A stretch of DNA of 64,000 nucleotides. Source: Cymodocea nodosa (Eukaryota > Streptophyta > Magnoliopsida > Alismatales > Cymodoceaceae). Each line of letters starts with the position of its first letter. Position 1 is the stretch's first letter. The stretch covers positions 11,442,501-11,506,500 of the forward strand of contig CM072344.1 in assembly GCA_036874045.1 (NCBI GenBank). Direction: 5' to 3'. Under the pieces are notes generated by a model. The model saw nothing but the letters and a program-made list of their open reading frames with translations, did no database searches and was not told the origin of the DNA. Positions 1-11,723 of the stretch are shown one piece after another. A program made the position numbers and the translations under genes.

Positions 1-216
1 TAAATTTGATTGTTAACAAACAGACAATTCTAAACTCTTAAGCAATTCCTTGTGGGACCGACCTATACTTGCACACTGATATAATAGACACTGTGCACTT
101 GCAGTTAAAGTACAAATTGGAATTAATATCTAAATTGTATTAAAGGTTGTTTGTTTACTTCTAAAAGAAAGAATAGGCATAAAGATAAATTAACTAAGTA
201 AAAAACATAAGTAACA
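1..216 (+). repeat. 3' end of a gypsy-type LTR (G3, 5' LTR)
   Basis: The tract tgtgggaccgacctatactt, then gcacttgcag and gtttgtttacttctaaaag, closely matches the end of the complete G1 LTR at 20050-20180. It ends in gtaaca at 216, the CA expected at an LTR end, and a primer-site remnant follows 14 bases later. The window opens inside this LTR, so its length is unknown. Confidence 0.75.
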
Positions 217-230
217 AATCCAAGTTTTTC

Positions 231-247
231 TGGTACGTTATTGGAGA
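231..247 (+). promoter_or_regulatory. Decayed tRNA-Asp-type primer binding site (G3)
   Basis: The bases TGGTACGTTATTGGAGA lie just after the LTR end. From memory, Athila-type elements use a site complementary to the tRNA-Asp 3' end, TGGCGCCGTTGCCGGGGA. The copy here differs by C-to-T and G-to-A changes and one lost base. This fixes the plus orientation of G3. Confidence 0.6.
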
Positions 248-454
248 TCTAATCAGATATTCTAGTGTCGTGCTGGGAAAACACAAATACGTGACCTAGG
301 GGTTAAACGGCTTGTTGCATAAGCTAACTGCAGCTGCGATTCCTACGAAAGTGAGTTAGGATTTCTATTGTTAGTAGTTAGTTTTTGTTTTTAAATAAGT
401 ATGCCACCTTGTCAATTGTGTTTATCTTTTAGACTTCTAACTAGTTATGCTAGG

Positions 455-482
455 GACTAGCATAATTTAGGCTTGAGGGTTT
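455..482 (+). promoter_or_regulatory. Polypurine-tract region of G3
   Basis: The string gggactagcataatttaggc followed by ttgagggtt resembles the G1 sequence just before its 3' LTR (ggactagcaaaatttaagta then tgggggaag, 33048-33076). Only about 210 bases separate it from the primer site, so G3 has lost nearly all of its interior. Confidence 0.6.
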
Positions 483-984
483 TGTAGAGTCATAATTTAT
501 GCATATTTTATATAGTTAAGTGATGCATTTTAGGTGTTTAAAGTCATATACTCATAAGTGTTTAATGAAGATTTAAGTTATAATGCATTCTAGGCAAATA
601 ATGTAGTTATAGGCTTAAATGAAGAAAGTAATGCATAAATGAGACTCTATTTGTTATTTAGCATTTCATGTAAACACATTTGCATCTTGGTGGCAATGCA
701 ATTGCATTTTATTAAGTAGATTAAATTTACTTTAGCACTTAGGATTAATTATTTAAATAAGTACATGGGTATTTCTGGAATTCAATGAAAAATGTGATTT
801 TTGGCCCTTTTGAAGTATCCATGTTTAGGAATATATCTTATCTTATTTCTTGAGTGTTTTAATGTATTTGTTTGAGTATTATAGGTTGAAGAATAAGAAA
901 AATAAAGCAAATCAAGATAGGAGGAATCTTGGCTCTTGGATTGAAGATCAAAGGTGGAGATCAAGTTCCACCACTTGGAGCCTA
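483..984 (+). repeat. Start of the G3 3' LTR, interrupted
   Basis: It begins TGTAGAGTCATAATTTATGC directly after the polypurine region. It resembles the start of solo LTR G4 at 51592 (TGTAGAGACAAAATTTGTGC) and, more weakly, the G1 LTR start. The sequence is AT-rich U3-like DNA without a credible gene. It stops near 984, where the minus-strand G2 LTR seems to be inserted; the right border is approximate. Confidence 0.55.
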
Positions 985-2611
985 GTTGGATATTTTAGAA
1001 GTTTTAAATTTATAAACCGCAAGTGCATGGCGTCCAATGAAGTACGTCGGCAAGTACGAGTCGAACCACAGAGAAATGGGGATAATCTAGGATTCTAATT
1101 ACAAGAATATGGTAAGCAAATACTTTCCAAAAATAGATTAGACTACAAGAAAGGTAAGTCCACGGATTTTTAATTTATCGACCAATCAACAGATTAGACT
1201 GAAAATTTAATCTCAATCATATCTGTTAATGTGGACTTCAGATAAAAATTTTCACACTTAAAAACGCACGAATGGTATGACTGAAAATTCGGGGATTGAA
1301 AATGATGCATAAAATTGGAAACTTCTTCGCGTTAACAACAGTATCTTAAAAACCTTATAAATCCCGAATTACTCAACCAAAAATTACAAAATCAGATGCT
1401 TTGCAAAATAGACAGAATTTAAATATTAATGAAATATTTATTAGAATTTTTATACGAACTTAGTTGTGAGAAAAATACGTTACAATTACGACAAAAGAGT
1501 CTCAGACCGAATTCTGTGCTTGATAGAGTTATAGCTTCAAAATGGCAACAAATCTTCTCGGATTGCTATGAAATTTTACAAAATCACAGAAGACTTATAA
1601 TAACACGATTAAGAATTTTTTCAGAATTTTCAATTAAACAGAATCGCTCCAGAACGCATATGAACTCTCGGAATAATAACAGATCAACAAAACTGCAAAT
1701 CTGCAAACAACATGCACAACCTTCAACGAATTCTATGTTGTTTCATGCATAACAGAATGTAATATCCGGATTTCAACATCAAAAAATAACAATATATGAA
1801 TATATATCAATAACAGAACCTGTTTTTATGATTTTCAGATGAAAAGAACAAAGATTCACGGATTCAAAAAGGAACAAACAAACAACAACGAATCTGTTTT
1901 CTACTTTTACCCTATTACAATGAAAACTAAGAACATAAATAACTACCTACGTGAAACATGATAAAAAGTGATACATCTGAAGCCAAAGAAGAGCGGAAAG
2001 GGGAGAAATGATTTGTGGAACCTCACAAATGAAGAAGAGAACCCTTGTAGTGGTGGACGTCCCTCCTCCAAGATGTGGGATGAAGGCTTTCACGTTGGAG
2101 ATGACTTGTGGGATGAAGATGATAAGATCCGAGTTGAAGAGATGTGGTGGAATGACTGGCATTCTCCTTCTTTGCTTCAAGACATGGAGCTCCAAGAGGG
2201 GGTGATGGCTGGTGGTGTTGGAGGTGGAAAACAAAAAACTCCAAGAGAGAAGACCTAGACATGCATCACACTCTTTTATAGAGAGAGTTTCCAAGTTTGG
2301 AGATCCATCTTTGATTCAACGATTGAGATTAAATTCCACTTGATTTTCTTTCTCCAATCTTCAATTTCTATGATCTTCAATTGAATTATAAACTTTTCAC
2401 AACAATAAATACATCAAAATATCAAGTCATCCATAAAATTCATAAATGATGCATGTTTGAAATAATTTCCTACTTTTAACTATATAAAATGGGGATTGGT
2501 TCTTATTGGTTAAATAATGAAATAAATGCATAATATGACTTTAATAAATCTCATGTAAATATATTTAACCAATAAGATCTTATAAAAATATGCAACATTT
2601 TAATCCAAACA
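985..2611 (-). repeat. 3' LTR of minus-strand Athila-like element G2
   Basis: Read on the minus strand the LTR starts TGTTTGGATTAAAATGTTGC at 2611, right after a polypurine tract. It carries a TATA box at 2273-2281 and, near its far end (1080-1020), the motif ctctgtggttcgactcgtac followed by ttgcc, which all gypsy LTRs in this window carry shortly before their 3' end. The left border near 985 is an estimate; no terminal CA with a clear target duplication was found. Short ORFs in both strands here are chance readings of LTR DNA. Confidence 0.6.
2273..2281 (-). promoter_or_regulatory. TATA box of the G2 LTR
   Basis: CTATAAAAG on the minus strand, about 330 bases inside the LTR from its TG start. 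It is the best candidate for the U3 promoter core; transcription would start around 2245 and run toward lower coordinates. Confidence 0.55.
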
Positions 2612-2650
2612 AACTCCCCCATGCTTAAACTTTTACTCGTCCTGAGTAAT
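2612..2650 (-). promoter_or_regulatory. Polypurine tract at the G2 3' LTR
   Basis: On the minus strand the sequence reads tcaggacgagtaaaagttta, then agcatgggggagtt, then the LTR start TG at 2611. It would be the plus-strand primer in reverse transcription. A second, similar tract lies 1.1 kb upstream at 3744-3780. Confidence 0.65.
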
Positions 2651-4034
2651 AAAAACAACTAAAAATCAAGAACTTGAAATCACACGAAAAATTATTCAGT
2701 TCACTTGTCACTATTGAACTCGTTGGACATGGTGGTGGCTCAAACTAATATCACAATTTCTCACAATGTCCTCCAGTTTCAACAAGTTTACACTATTGGA
2801 ATGAGAAGTCACCTGTCCACAAGAACTATTTTGCCTTGAACAAAAGGGATTCACACCCTCACTACTCAAGAAAAATCTCATTGTATAACAATATGATAAT
2901 GAATCAAATGAAAGAAATATGTGGTAGTGATTAACTCCCTCCCTTCAAATGAAATAAGTCAGAAATGCTTAGAATGAACAACCAAAGTATCACATCATAG
3001 GGTGCTCTAATCAACCCACTCTCAAGAAAATAAAAGAAGCTAGACACTTGAGAAAGCCCACTACTTCCTCACATCCCATATGTCTCCAAGCCCCCTTTCT
3101 ACATTGAAAGCTCTTTTTTTTTTTCTACTTTTTTTTCTCTTTCTCTTTTCATTTCAAATTCTTTTCTTTTCTTTTTTTGGGCTGCTTTGGCCCTTTTTTT
3201 TTTTTTTCTCCTTCTTCCTTTTTTTTTTTTTCAACAATATAATTTTCCAATGGTATCAAACACCTTATTTCACCATTAAGCCTAACCTACCCCAAGAAAC
3301 TCCTTAGCATGCCAAATGTGATAACTTAGGTGTTTTCCTAAACACATCTTTCAAAATCTCGTAGAAGTTTGGGATGGCCCTAAATATCTCACCAAAGGTC
3401 ATGTAATGAATAACCTGATTATGGTGGCACTCGGCTTAAGGATCACTCTGAAAAGATGTATAAAAATAACAAGGCGTAAGTTCAAGTGACCAAGAAGACT
3501 CAACTCAAAACACAAATAGCTTAAACTCATCTTCTTTGGAGAACATCACTATTAGGTCCTATGCTTTTTGGTCCTGGAGTCTCACCACTCAAAAGGAAAT
3601 GGGGTTGTCCCATAAAATCTAATAGTGACAACTGAATAGACAATCTCATCAATTGTGTTTTTCAAGTAAAAATACAATAAAATCATGCATCTAAAATTTT
3701 AAAATATGAGCTTATCAAAGCAATTGTAATGAAATGAAATTCACCTTCCCCCCATGCTTAAATCTGACATTGTCCTCAATGTAATATAAAAGAGGGGATA
3801 TAGATATCATACCAGATTGAAGTCACTTAAAGTCAAACCTTATTCCATACCTGTGATGCCTGTGTGGAATTCTTGTTAGAAAAATATCTTGAAAATTACA
3901 TATAAGGCATGTACTAATGGTTATAAGTTGAAGATAATACAACATAATCTATGATGATATAACTATTTCAGCCTACTACATGTTGTCTTATTCATGCATC
4001 ATTAAATTATATGCTAATCAAAGAAAGAAAAACC
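2651..4034 (-). other. 3' noncoding region of G2
   Basis: No coding signal is visible. The stretch between the two polypurine tracts contains a long pyrimidine-rich low-complexity run at about 3110-3235 on the plus strand, which reads as A/G-rich on the element's sense strand. The ORF over that run (3080-3307) is a phenylalanine/leucine-rich artefact. Position and length match the 1.3-kb noncoding region between two polypurine tracts in both G1 copies. Confidence 0.5.
3744..3780 (-). promoter_or_regulatory. Upstream polypurine motif of G2
   Basis: The minus strand reads attgaggacaatgtcagatt followed by taagcatggggggaagg. The same framework, ttgaggacaatg followed by tatggggggagg, occurs in G1-plus at 31728-31762 and in G1-minus at 42095-42130, each about 1.1-1.3 kb before the tract that abuts the LTR. 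Confidence 0.6.
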
Positions 4035-4272
4035 CTAGTCAATTTGATCAATAAAGCATTGAATTTCTGCATCCATCTTCTTTCGTGGTTTCGCATTCGT
4101 CATCTTTGGCTCTTCATCTTTGTTTGTCATTGGAATTTCTTGCGCTTGTAGATGGTTGTGCTGTGGTGACAGGAGCTTTTCCTTTTTCTACCCATGTTGC
4201 TTTTGCTGGTTGTGCTTGTTGCTTTGTTTTCCCTTTTGATTGACGGTTCTTCCTAGCTTTTGTAGTCTCCAT
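4035..4272 (-). pseudogene. Basic ORF3-like N-terminal remnant of G2
   Basis: An ATG at 4272 opens a lysine- and glutamine-rich reading of about 52 codons starting METTKARKNRQSKGKTKQQ. A frame change then continues the message (KMTNAKPRKKMDAEIQ) to a TAG at 4035. It lies downstream of reverse transcriptase on the same strand, where Athila-type elements carry an additional ORF whose start is often basic. I read it as the start of that ORF with the rest deleted. No domain can be recognised, so the assignment rests on position and composition. Confidence 0.35.
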
Positions 4273-4437
4273 GTGTTAAACCTGTGAAAAACTTCTACAA
4301 GAGCTACATGTGGATAAGCAACAGTTATGATAAAACAATAATAAGTATTTTAGCAATGAAATAATAAACATGAACTTCAGTAATGAAACAACAATTATAA
4401 CAATAATGCACATCAGATAATCTCCATAAAATAAAAT

Positions 4438-6852
4438 CAACATCATATGAAGATCCAAAAACAGAAAAATCATCCATGAAAATCTCAAGACAACTCTCAG
4501 TCATTTCATTAAAAATGCCCATCATGCACCTTTGGAAAGTTGCTGGTGCATTACAAAGTCCAAAAGGCATTCGCCTATATGCAAACGTTCCAAAAGGGCA
4601 TGTGAAGGTTGTCTTCTCTTGGTCTTCAGGTGCCACAACAATTTGATTATAACCCAAGTATCCATCGAGAAAGCAATAATATTCTTACCTTGCTAATCTT
4701 TCTAACATTTGATCAATAAAGGGCAATGGAAAATGATCCTTCCTGGTGGCGGCATTGAGCTTCCTATAATCAATATACACACACCAATGAGTTTGCTTCC
4801 CCACAGGGATGAGCTCGTTCTTATCATTTGCTTCTACCGTCACTCCAGATTTCTTAGAGACAACCTGAATAGGACTGACCCAAGTACTATCAGAGATTGG
4901 GTAGATGATATCATTATCCAAAAGTTTAATTATTTCTTTTTTAACTACCTCTCGTATGTTAGGGTTTAATCTCCTTTGAAACTCACGAGAGGGCACAAAA
5001 TTATCTTCCAAATAAATTCTATGTTGATAGATAGCAGGACTTATACCTTTGATATCTACCATAGTCCAACCAATGGCTTCTTTAAATTCCCTCAGCAAAT
5101 CTAACAAACTCAGCTCTTGTTCTCTAGACAAGTCATTTGCAATAATCACTGGAAAAGTTTCATATTCTCCTAAAAATCCATATTTCAAGTTATCAGGTCA
5201 ATGTTTCAACTATAATGAAGGAGCTTCTAAAGTTGGGAGTTCATGTGGAGTATTGGTGGGGAGTTCCCAAACTTGGCTCTCCTCATCCTCTCCTCCAATG
5301 ATCTCAACTTCATCATCTTCACATCTCATTCCTGAGTTTGATTCATTTAAAACATTCAGCATCTTTACCTGCACAAGCTCATCCATTCCATCCTCTTCAT
5401 CTTCAAAAAATTGGAGCATATGTGCACTCACTTCATCATCTTTATGCTCCTCACTTGTTCCTCCTTTAGGATGGAAAACATTCAACTCAATTCTCTTATC
5501 TCCATAAGTCAACCTCATGACACCTGACTTACAATTAATCACTGCCTCATAGTGGCCAAAAATGGTCTACCCAAAATAAGAGGAATAAAATTAGACTTAT
5601 GTAGAGAATTACAGGTTTCTAAAACTAAAAAATCTACAAGGTAAATACAATCTCTAATCCTAATTAAGACATCCTCGATCTTCCCTCAAGGGTATCTTAA
5701 AGACCTATCAGCTAACTGTACAATGGTTTTGGTTTTCACCAAGCCCTCTAATCCTAGGGATTCAAAAACACTACTAGGCATGACATTAATTCCAGCTCCC
5801 AAATCTATGAGAGCTTTATCTAATGTTTTATCCCCAATAATATAAGAAATCAAAGGAGTACTTGGATCATCTAACTTAAAAGGAAGGTGGTTGGTAAAAG
5901 GAGAACTAGCTTTTTGAGCCAGAAAGGCTCTCTTAATGACTTTCCTAGTTCTCTTCTTAGTGCACCACCCCTTAAGAAATTTAGCACAGTTAGGCATTTG
6001 TTTTAATAAATCAAGGAGAGGTATATTAACTTGCACCTGTTTAAAAATTCCTTCAATGTCTTCATTTTTTATATTTTCATTTGATTTTAACCTATCAGGA
6101 TAAGGTGCTAAAGCTATAGGTTGAGTAGGTTCTAAATGATTTTCTTTAGATTCTAAATCTACAACCTCTCCATCTAAGTTACTATGTTGATCTTCAATAT
6201 TTTCATTTTCCTTATTTTCTTCTTCTTGTCTAATTATTTCATTTTCTTCTCTTATGGGTGGGGTCTTATGAGTGACATTACCTGATCTAAGTGTTACATA
6301 AGCATCTACTAAGTCACTTTCTTCACTTAAATTTTTCCTACTATTTTCTTCAATTGTTACAAAATTTTCTGAATTATCCTCTCATTCTCTTTCTATATTA
6401 ATTTGAAATTGGTGCTCTACCTCTTCACTAGGTTGGGTTGAAGACTCCTCTAATCCTATAGATGGATTTATCTCATAACCTCCTTCTTCTACCATCCTAG
6501 CTAGATCTTCAATTTGTTTACCTAAGGCTTGCACGTCACTCATAATTCTAAATTCTTTTTCCTCAATTGGTTGTTCATAAATAGTTGGTTGAGTATAATA
6601 ATTTTGACATTCATTTTCTTCATGATAGTAATTAATTGAATTAATGGCTTTTACTATTTCATCTTCAGGGTTTTGTAAACATTCTTCTTCATTATGTCCT
6701 AACATTAAACATTTATTACATTGTTTAACATTTTAAGATATTTGAGGTGGATAATAATAAAAAATGCAATTGGTTTTGGTATGCCCCTCTACATGACATA
6801 AGTCACAATAAAGAGAACATTCATCTCCAAAGGCATAGAAATTATTTTCCAT
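4438..6852 (-). pseudogene. G2 zinc-knuckle, protease and reverse transcriptase (Athila-like pol)
   Basis: Starting at the ATG at 6852, the reading has two CCHC knuckles (CDLCHVEGHTKTNC, residues 16-29, and CNKCLMLGHNEEEC at 6720-6679), a glutamate-rich linker, and a retroviral-type aspartic protease near 5830-5760 with a degenerate active site (DLGAGINVMPSSVF). After a change of frame near 5550 comes reverse transcriptase: KEAIGWTMVDIKGISP, WVSPIQVV, DYRKLNAATRKDHFPLPFID, RRMPFGLCNAPATFQRCM and the catalytic FMDDF box. The coding sequence stops shortly after that box; RNase H and integrase are absent, and the next recognisable sequence is the ORF3 remnant. There are in-frame stops (for example after the first knuckle) and at least one frameshift. 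The 5' end is cut at about 6885 by copia DNA, so any upstream gag is not visible. The lineage call is from family knowledge; the motifs are read directly. Confidence 0.85.
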
Positions 6853-6887
6853 AATTATCTCCTTTGAAGATGCACAACCAAAACACT

Positions 6888-7672
6888 TTTTAAATTCAGA
6901 AATTGATATGCTAAAGATTAAGATCTGCGATCAAAAGGCTATATTAAGTAAATGGAATAATAGTCAAACTATAACAAATGAACTTAGTAGTAAAATATCA
7001 AATATAGAAAAACATGGTATTGGTTTACACGATACATCTTCTGAAAATTACATATTGCATGATGGTACTGCTAAAAATAATGTCTTTATTTCCAGTACTA
7101 AGCATAGTAAGAGAAAAACTATTTCATGTGTAATTAAAAAGGGAGAAAAATATGTGCAAGTTGATATAAAAATAGAAGGAAAGAACACTAGGAAAATGCT
7201 AGATGAATCTGAAAATAAGGTTGATTTTCTGAACTCTACATTGAATAAATTTAAAGAAGAAAATCAAAGGCATGCATAGGAAATTTTAAAGTTTACTACA
7301 ATAGAAAGAAAATTGCATGCTAATTGTGAAAATTTAATTGCTGATAAGAAAAAAATGATATGTGAAATTGAAAAACTGGAACTGAATATTACTGATTTAA
7401 ATTCAGAAATTGATATGCTAAAGATTAAGATCTGCGATCAAAAAGCTATATTAAGTAAATGGAATAATAGTCAAACTATAACAAATAAACTTAGTAGTAA
7501 AATATCAAATATAGAAAACATGGTATTGGTTTACACGATGCATCTTCTAAAAATTATATATTGCATGATGGTACTGCTAAAAATAATGTCTTTATTTCTA
7601 GTACTAAGCATAGTAAGAGAAAAACTATTTCGTGTGTAATTAAAAAGGGAGAAAAATATGTGCAAGTTGATA
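6888..7672 (+). repeat. 508-bp tandem duplication inside CA-1 gag
   Basis: The segment beginning tttaaattcagaaattgata occurs at 6888 and again at 7396. The first copy runs to about 7164 and is followed by sequence that belongs upstream of it in the undamaged gag of CA-3 (16216 onward). This is a partial direct duplication with a period of 508 bases. Confidence 0.75.
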
Positions 7673-8019
7673 AAATGCAGCATATAAATGATAGCACACA
7701 ATGCAAGAATGTCAAAAGAAATTTTCAAAAAAATCAAGCTAAGTCATTTGAGAATCTTAATATTCTTGATCAATTTTCTTCATATTTAAAGAATATTGAA
7801 TATTTGAAATCAAATAATGTTAGAAATGAAAATTTCAACTCTGGTTTACATAGAGATAAATGTTCTAATAATTATAACACTAAGAGAAAGAAACAAAAAA
7901 ATAATTATCAAAAAATAGATAAGTTGAAGTCTAAAAATACGAATTATTTTGATATGACACTCTCTAAAATTCTTGCACCCACTCAAAAATGGGTTCCAAG
8001 AGATAAAATCTCTTTTTGA
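7168..8019 (+). pseudogene. CA-1 gag C-terminal coiled region
   Basis: Lysine-, asparagine- and glutamate-rich coiled-coil protein (LDESENKVDFLNSTLNKFKE, then CEIEKLELNITDLNSEIDML) ending in the motif QKWVPRDKISF and a TGA at 8019. It matches the same part of gag in CA-3 and in the minus fragment. A TAG interrupts it near 7277, and one lost base near 7517 shifts the frame. In SIRE-like elements this long tail lies between the CCHC knuckle and protease; no enzymatic function is visible. Confidence 0.7.
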
Positions 8020-8051
8020 CTGTTTTGTAGGTACACAAATCAAAATAGATA

Positions 8052-10796
8052 ATGGACAGTGGAGCATCCAGCCACATGATTAGAGATATACGATTACTTA
8101 CAGAAATAACAAAGACCAAGAACGGACAAGTTACCTTTGGAAATAAAAGCAAAACAAATATCCTTGGGTCTGGCAAGGTTCAGGTAACTAAGAAATGCTT
8201 TATAAATGATGTCTTATTAGTGGAAAACTTAGGTTTTAATTTATTGAGTGTTCCTATTTTAATGAAGTTTTACATAGTAATTTTTGAAAAAGATTCCTGT
8301 AAAATTATGGACATGTTTACAAACAAAATTTTATTCATTGCATACAAGAAAGGATCCGTTTGTATTCTGAATTTGCCTTCTGATATTATTAAAGACAATG
8401 CTTGCTTAATTGTAAAAACAGATAAAGTTATTTTATGGCATAGAAGGCTAGGATACTCAAATTTAAAATTATTACAAAAGCTGTCTAAAAAGAATCTAGT
8501 TAGAGGTTTAACTAGTATTAAATACTCGAAAGAGTTTATGTGTGATGCATGTCAACTAGGTAAATTACATAAAACATCCTTTAAAAGTTTAAATGAAATA
8601 ACAAGCAAAAGAGTATTAGAACTAGTGCATATGGATTTATTTAGACCTACTAGGACAACCAGTCTAGGAGGTAAACATTATGCTTTTGTACTAGTTGATG
8701 ACTATTCTTGATTTACTTGGGTCTATTTTGTAGCTAATAAAACTGAAGTTTTTGAAATATTTAAGATATTCTGTAATAAAGTTCAGAATGAGCAAAATGT
8801 TAGAATTCAAAAGCTTAGGAGTGATCATGGTACAGAATTTGATAATGATCAAATGGACACCTTTTGTGAAGAATTAGGCATAGATCATAGGTACTCATTT
8901 CCAAGAGCTCCTTCACAAAATGGGATAGTAGAACGTAAAAACAGATCACTTCAGGAAATGTCTAGAACCATGTTAAATGAGAATAAGTTACCACTATTTC
9001 TTTGGGCAGAAGTAGTTCATACAGCATGCTATGTTATAAATAGAGTACATCTAAGACTAATTTTAGATAAAACTCCTTATGAGATATGGTATAATAGAGT
9101 TCCTAAAATAAGTTATTTAAAACCCTTTGGCTGTAAGTGTTTTATTTTAAACACTAAGGAATAAAGAGATAAATTTAGAGCCAAATCAGATGAGGGTATT
9201 TTTGTTGGTTATTCCACTAGAAGTAAGGCATATAAAGTTTATAATAAATCAACAAAAACCATTGAGGAAACCCTACATGTAAAATTTCATGAAAATTCTC
9301 ATTTGGATGTTAGATATATTGAAAACTTTGATTCAGAAATTCTCCTAGAAATGGTATCAAATGATGTTGACAGAGAAATTGAGAGATTATTTGACGAAAT
9401 AAGAAATATAAACTTAAATGATTAAAATTTAGAAGAAAATAATGTCATACCTATAGAAAATATGGAACAACATAGAAATTGGCATTATGCTTCATCTCAT
9501 CCTATCGATCAAATAATAGGCAATCCTAATCAAGGAGTTAGGACTAGGTCATCAGTAGTCAACATTTGTGGTGCTTATTCATTTGTTTCTTTACTAAAAC
9601 CTAAGAAAATTGAAGATGCCTTAGAAGATAAATTTTGGTATTTAGCTATGCAGGATGAGCTAAATCAATTTATAAGAAATGAGGTATGGGATCTAGTTCC
9701 ACCACCTGAAAATCAGTCCATAATTGGAACAAGGTGGGTATTTAGAAACAAAGTAGATCAAGATGGACATATAGTTAAAAATAAAGCTAGATTAGTTGCT
9801 CAAGGTTACAAGCAAGAGGAAGGAATTGACTATGATGAAACATTTGCTCCTGTTGCTAGACTAGAATCAATATGAATTTTGTTAGCTTATGCTTGTTATA
9901 TGGATTTCAAATTATATCAAATGGATGTTAAGACTACTTTTTTAAATGGATATATAAAAGAAGAAGTGTATGTAAAACAACCTCTAGGTTTTGAAGATTC
10001 AAAACATCTTGAGTATGTTTATAAGCTTAAGAAGGCACTATATGGCGTTAAACAAGCTCCTAGACCTTGGTATGAGAGATTATCTAAATTCCTTATGGAA
10101 AAGGGTATTCTATGGGAAAGGCAGATCACACTCTTTTTATCAAGAAAATCGAAAAAGATATATTGGTAGTTCAAATCTATGCAGATGACATCATATTTGG
10201 GGCAACAAATGATAAATTAGTTGAGTCCTTTTTGAAAGACATGACTAATCAATTTGAAATGAGTATGATGGGTGAACTATCATTTTTTCTAGGCTTACAA
10301 ATTAAGTAATTAGATTAGGGTACTTTTATTTCACAAGAAAAATATACTCAAGATTTATTAAAGAGGTTTGGTTTAGACAACACTAAAACAAAGAATACAT
10401 TAATGAGTACTATCGCCAAGTTGGATAAAGATGACTCTAGAAAAACTGTAGATGTAAAACAATATAGAAGTATGATTGGTTCAATACTTTATTTAACAGC
10501 TAGCTGACCAAATATTATGTTTAGTGTGTGTACTTGTGCTAGATATCAATCTAATCCTAAGGAATCACACCTACTTGCTGTTAAACGAATTTTTAAATAT
10601 CTATTAGAAACCATCAATTTCGGATTATTTTACTTTAAACACAGTTTTTTAAACTTAGTAGGTTATAGTGATGCTAATTTCGCAGAATGTAAGTCTGAAA
10701 GAAAAAACACCAGTGGCACTTGTCAATTATTAGGAAATTCTTTAGTGTCATGGTTTAGCAAAAAGCAAAATTGTGTAGCATTATCTACAACTGAAG
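8052..10796 (+). pseudogene. CA-1 pol: protease, integrase, reverse transcriptase, RNase H
   Basis: Protease starts with MDSGASSHM. The GAG-pre-integrase zinc region has HRRLGYSNLK and CDACQLGKLHK. Integrase follows with its catalytic Asp region (HMDLF, LVDDYS), SDHGTEFDN and the Glu in NGIVERKNRSL. Reverse transcriptase has [56 protein letters not shown] and YADDIIFG. RNase H has GYSDANFA and the start of ALSTTE, then is cut at the inversion junction. The reading stays in one frame for most of its length with stops at about 8710, 9162 and 9873, shifts frame near 10110, and has more stops near 10307 and 10504. The gag frame ends at 8019 and pol lies in the -1 frame. Confidence 0.88.
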
Positions 10797-10802
10797 TTTT
10801 TG

Positions 10803-11723
10803 GACATTTCCTAAAGTGATCTGATTTTAAGTTTTACTATCCCATTTTGTGAAGGAGCTCTTGGAAATGAGTACTTATGATCTATGCCTAATTCTTCATA
10901 AAAGGTGTCCATTTGATCATTATCAAATTCTGTACCATGATCACTCCTAAGTTTTTGAATTTTAACATTTTGCTCATTCTGAACTTTATTACAAAATATC
11001 TTAAATATTTCAAAAACTTCAGTTTTGTTAGCTAGAAAATAAACCCAAGTAAACCTAGAATAGTATCAACTAGTACAAAAGCATAATGTTTACCTCCTAG
11101 ACTAGTTGTCCTAGTAGGTCCAAATAAATCCATATGCACTAGTTCTAATACTCTTTTGCTTGTTATTTCATTTAAACTTTTAAAGGATGTTTTATGTAAT
11201 TTACCTAGTTGACAAGCATCACACATAAACTCTTTCGAGTACTTTATACTAGGTAAACCTCTAACTAGATTCTTGTTAGACAGCTTTTGTAATAATTTTA
11301 AGTTTGAGTGTCCTAGCCTTCTATGCCATAAAATAACTTCATCTAATTTTGCAATTAAGCAAGCATTGTCTTTAATAATATCAGAAGGCAAATTCAGAAT
11401 ACAAACGGATCCTTTCTTATATGTAGTGAATAAAATTTTGTTTGTAGACATGTCCATAATTTTACAATAATCTTTTTCAAAAATTACTTTGTAAGACTTC
11501 ATTAAAATAAGAACACTTAATAAATTAAAACCTAAGTTTTCTACTAAGAAGACATCATTTATAAAACATTTTTCAATTACATGAACCTTGCCAGACCCAA
11601 GGATATTTGTTTTGCTTTTATTTCCAAAGGTAATTTATCCGTTCTTGGTCTTTGTTACTTCTGTAAGTAATCGTATATCTCTAGTCATGTGGGTGGATGC
11701 TCCATTGTCCATTATCCGCTTTG
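10803..11723 (-). pseudogene. CA-2 protease to integrase remnant
   Basis: On the minus strand a DSGA-type protease start near 11715 (read MDNGASTHM, with Ser changed to Asn) leads into FGNKSKTNILGSGKV, then HRRLGHSNLKLLQKL and CDACQLGKLHKTSF of the GAG-pre-integrase domain, and HMDLFGPTRTTSLGG of integrase. A frameshift near 11050 follows YAFVLVD. The last recognised part is the SDHG..FDND and PSQNG region near 10930-10840. This copy keeps HMDLFG where CA-1 reads HMDLFR. Confidence 0.75.

Larger units (their letters stand above)
6888..10798 (+). mobile_element. CA-1: truncated SIRE-like copia fragment
   Basis: A plus-strand piece of copia family CA, running from the coiled C-terminal part of gag through protease, integrase, reverse transcriptase and RNase H. 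It begins abruptly inside gag at the border with G2 and ends abruptly inside RNase H where a minus-strand piece of the same family is joined. No LTR or target duplication is attached, so it is a rearranged remnant. Lineage (SIRE/Maximus-like) is inferred from integrase wording such as RSDHGTEFDND and ERKNRSLQEMSRTML and from the long coiled gag. Confidence 0.8.

Noticed and set aside
1947-2294. Overlapping ORFs on both strands of the G2 LTR
   Set aside because: They lie inside an LTR near its TATA box, overlap in four readings and match no family I know.
3080-3307. Open reading frame rich in Phe and Leu
   Set aside because: It reads through a T-rich low-complexity tract in the 3' noncoding region of G2; no start context, no motif.
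6908-7279. A separate gene at the start of CA-1
   Set aside because: It is the first copy of a partial tandem duplication of copia gag, matched at 7396 and in CA-3.
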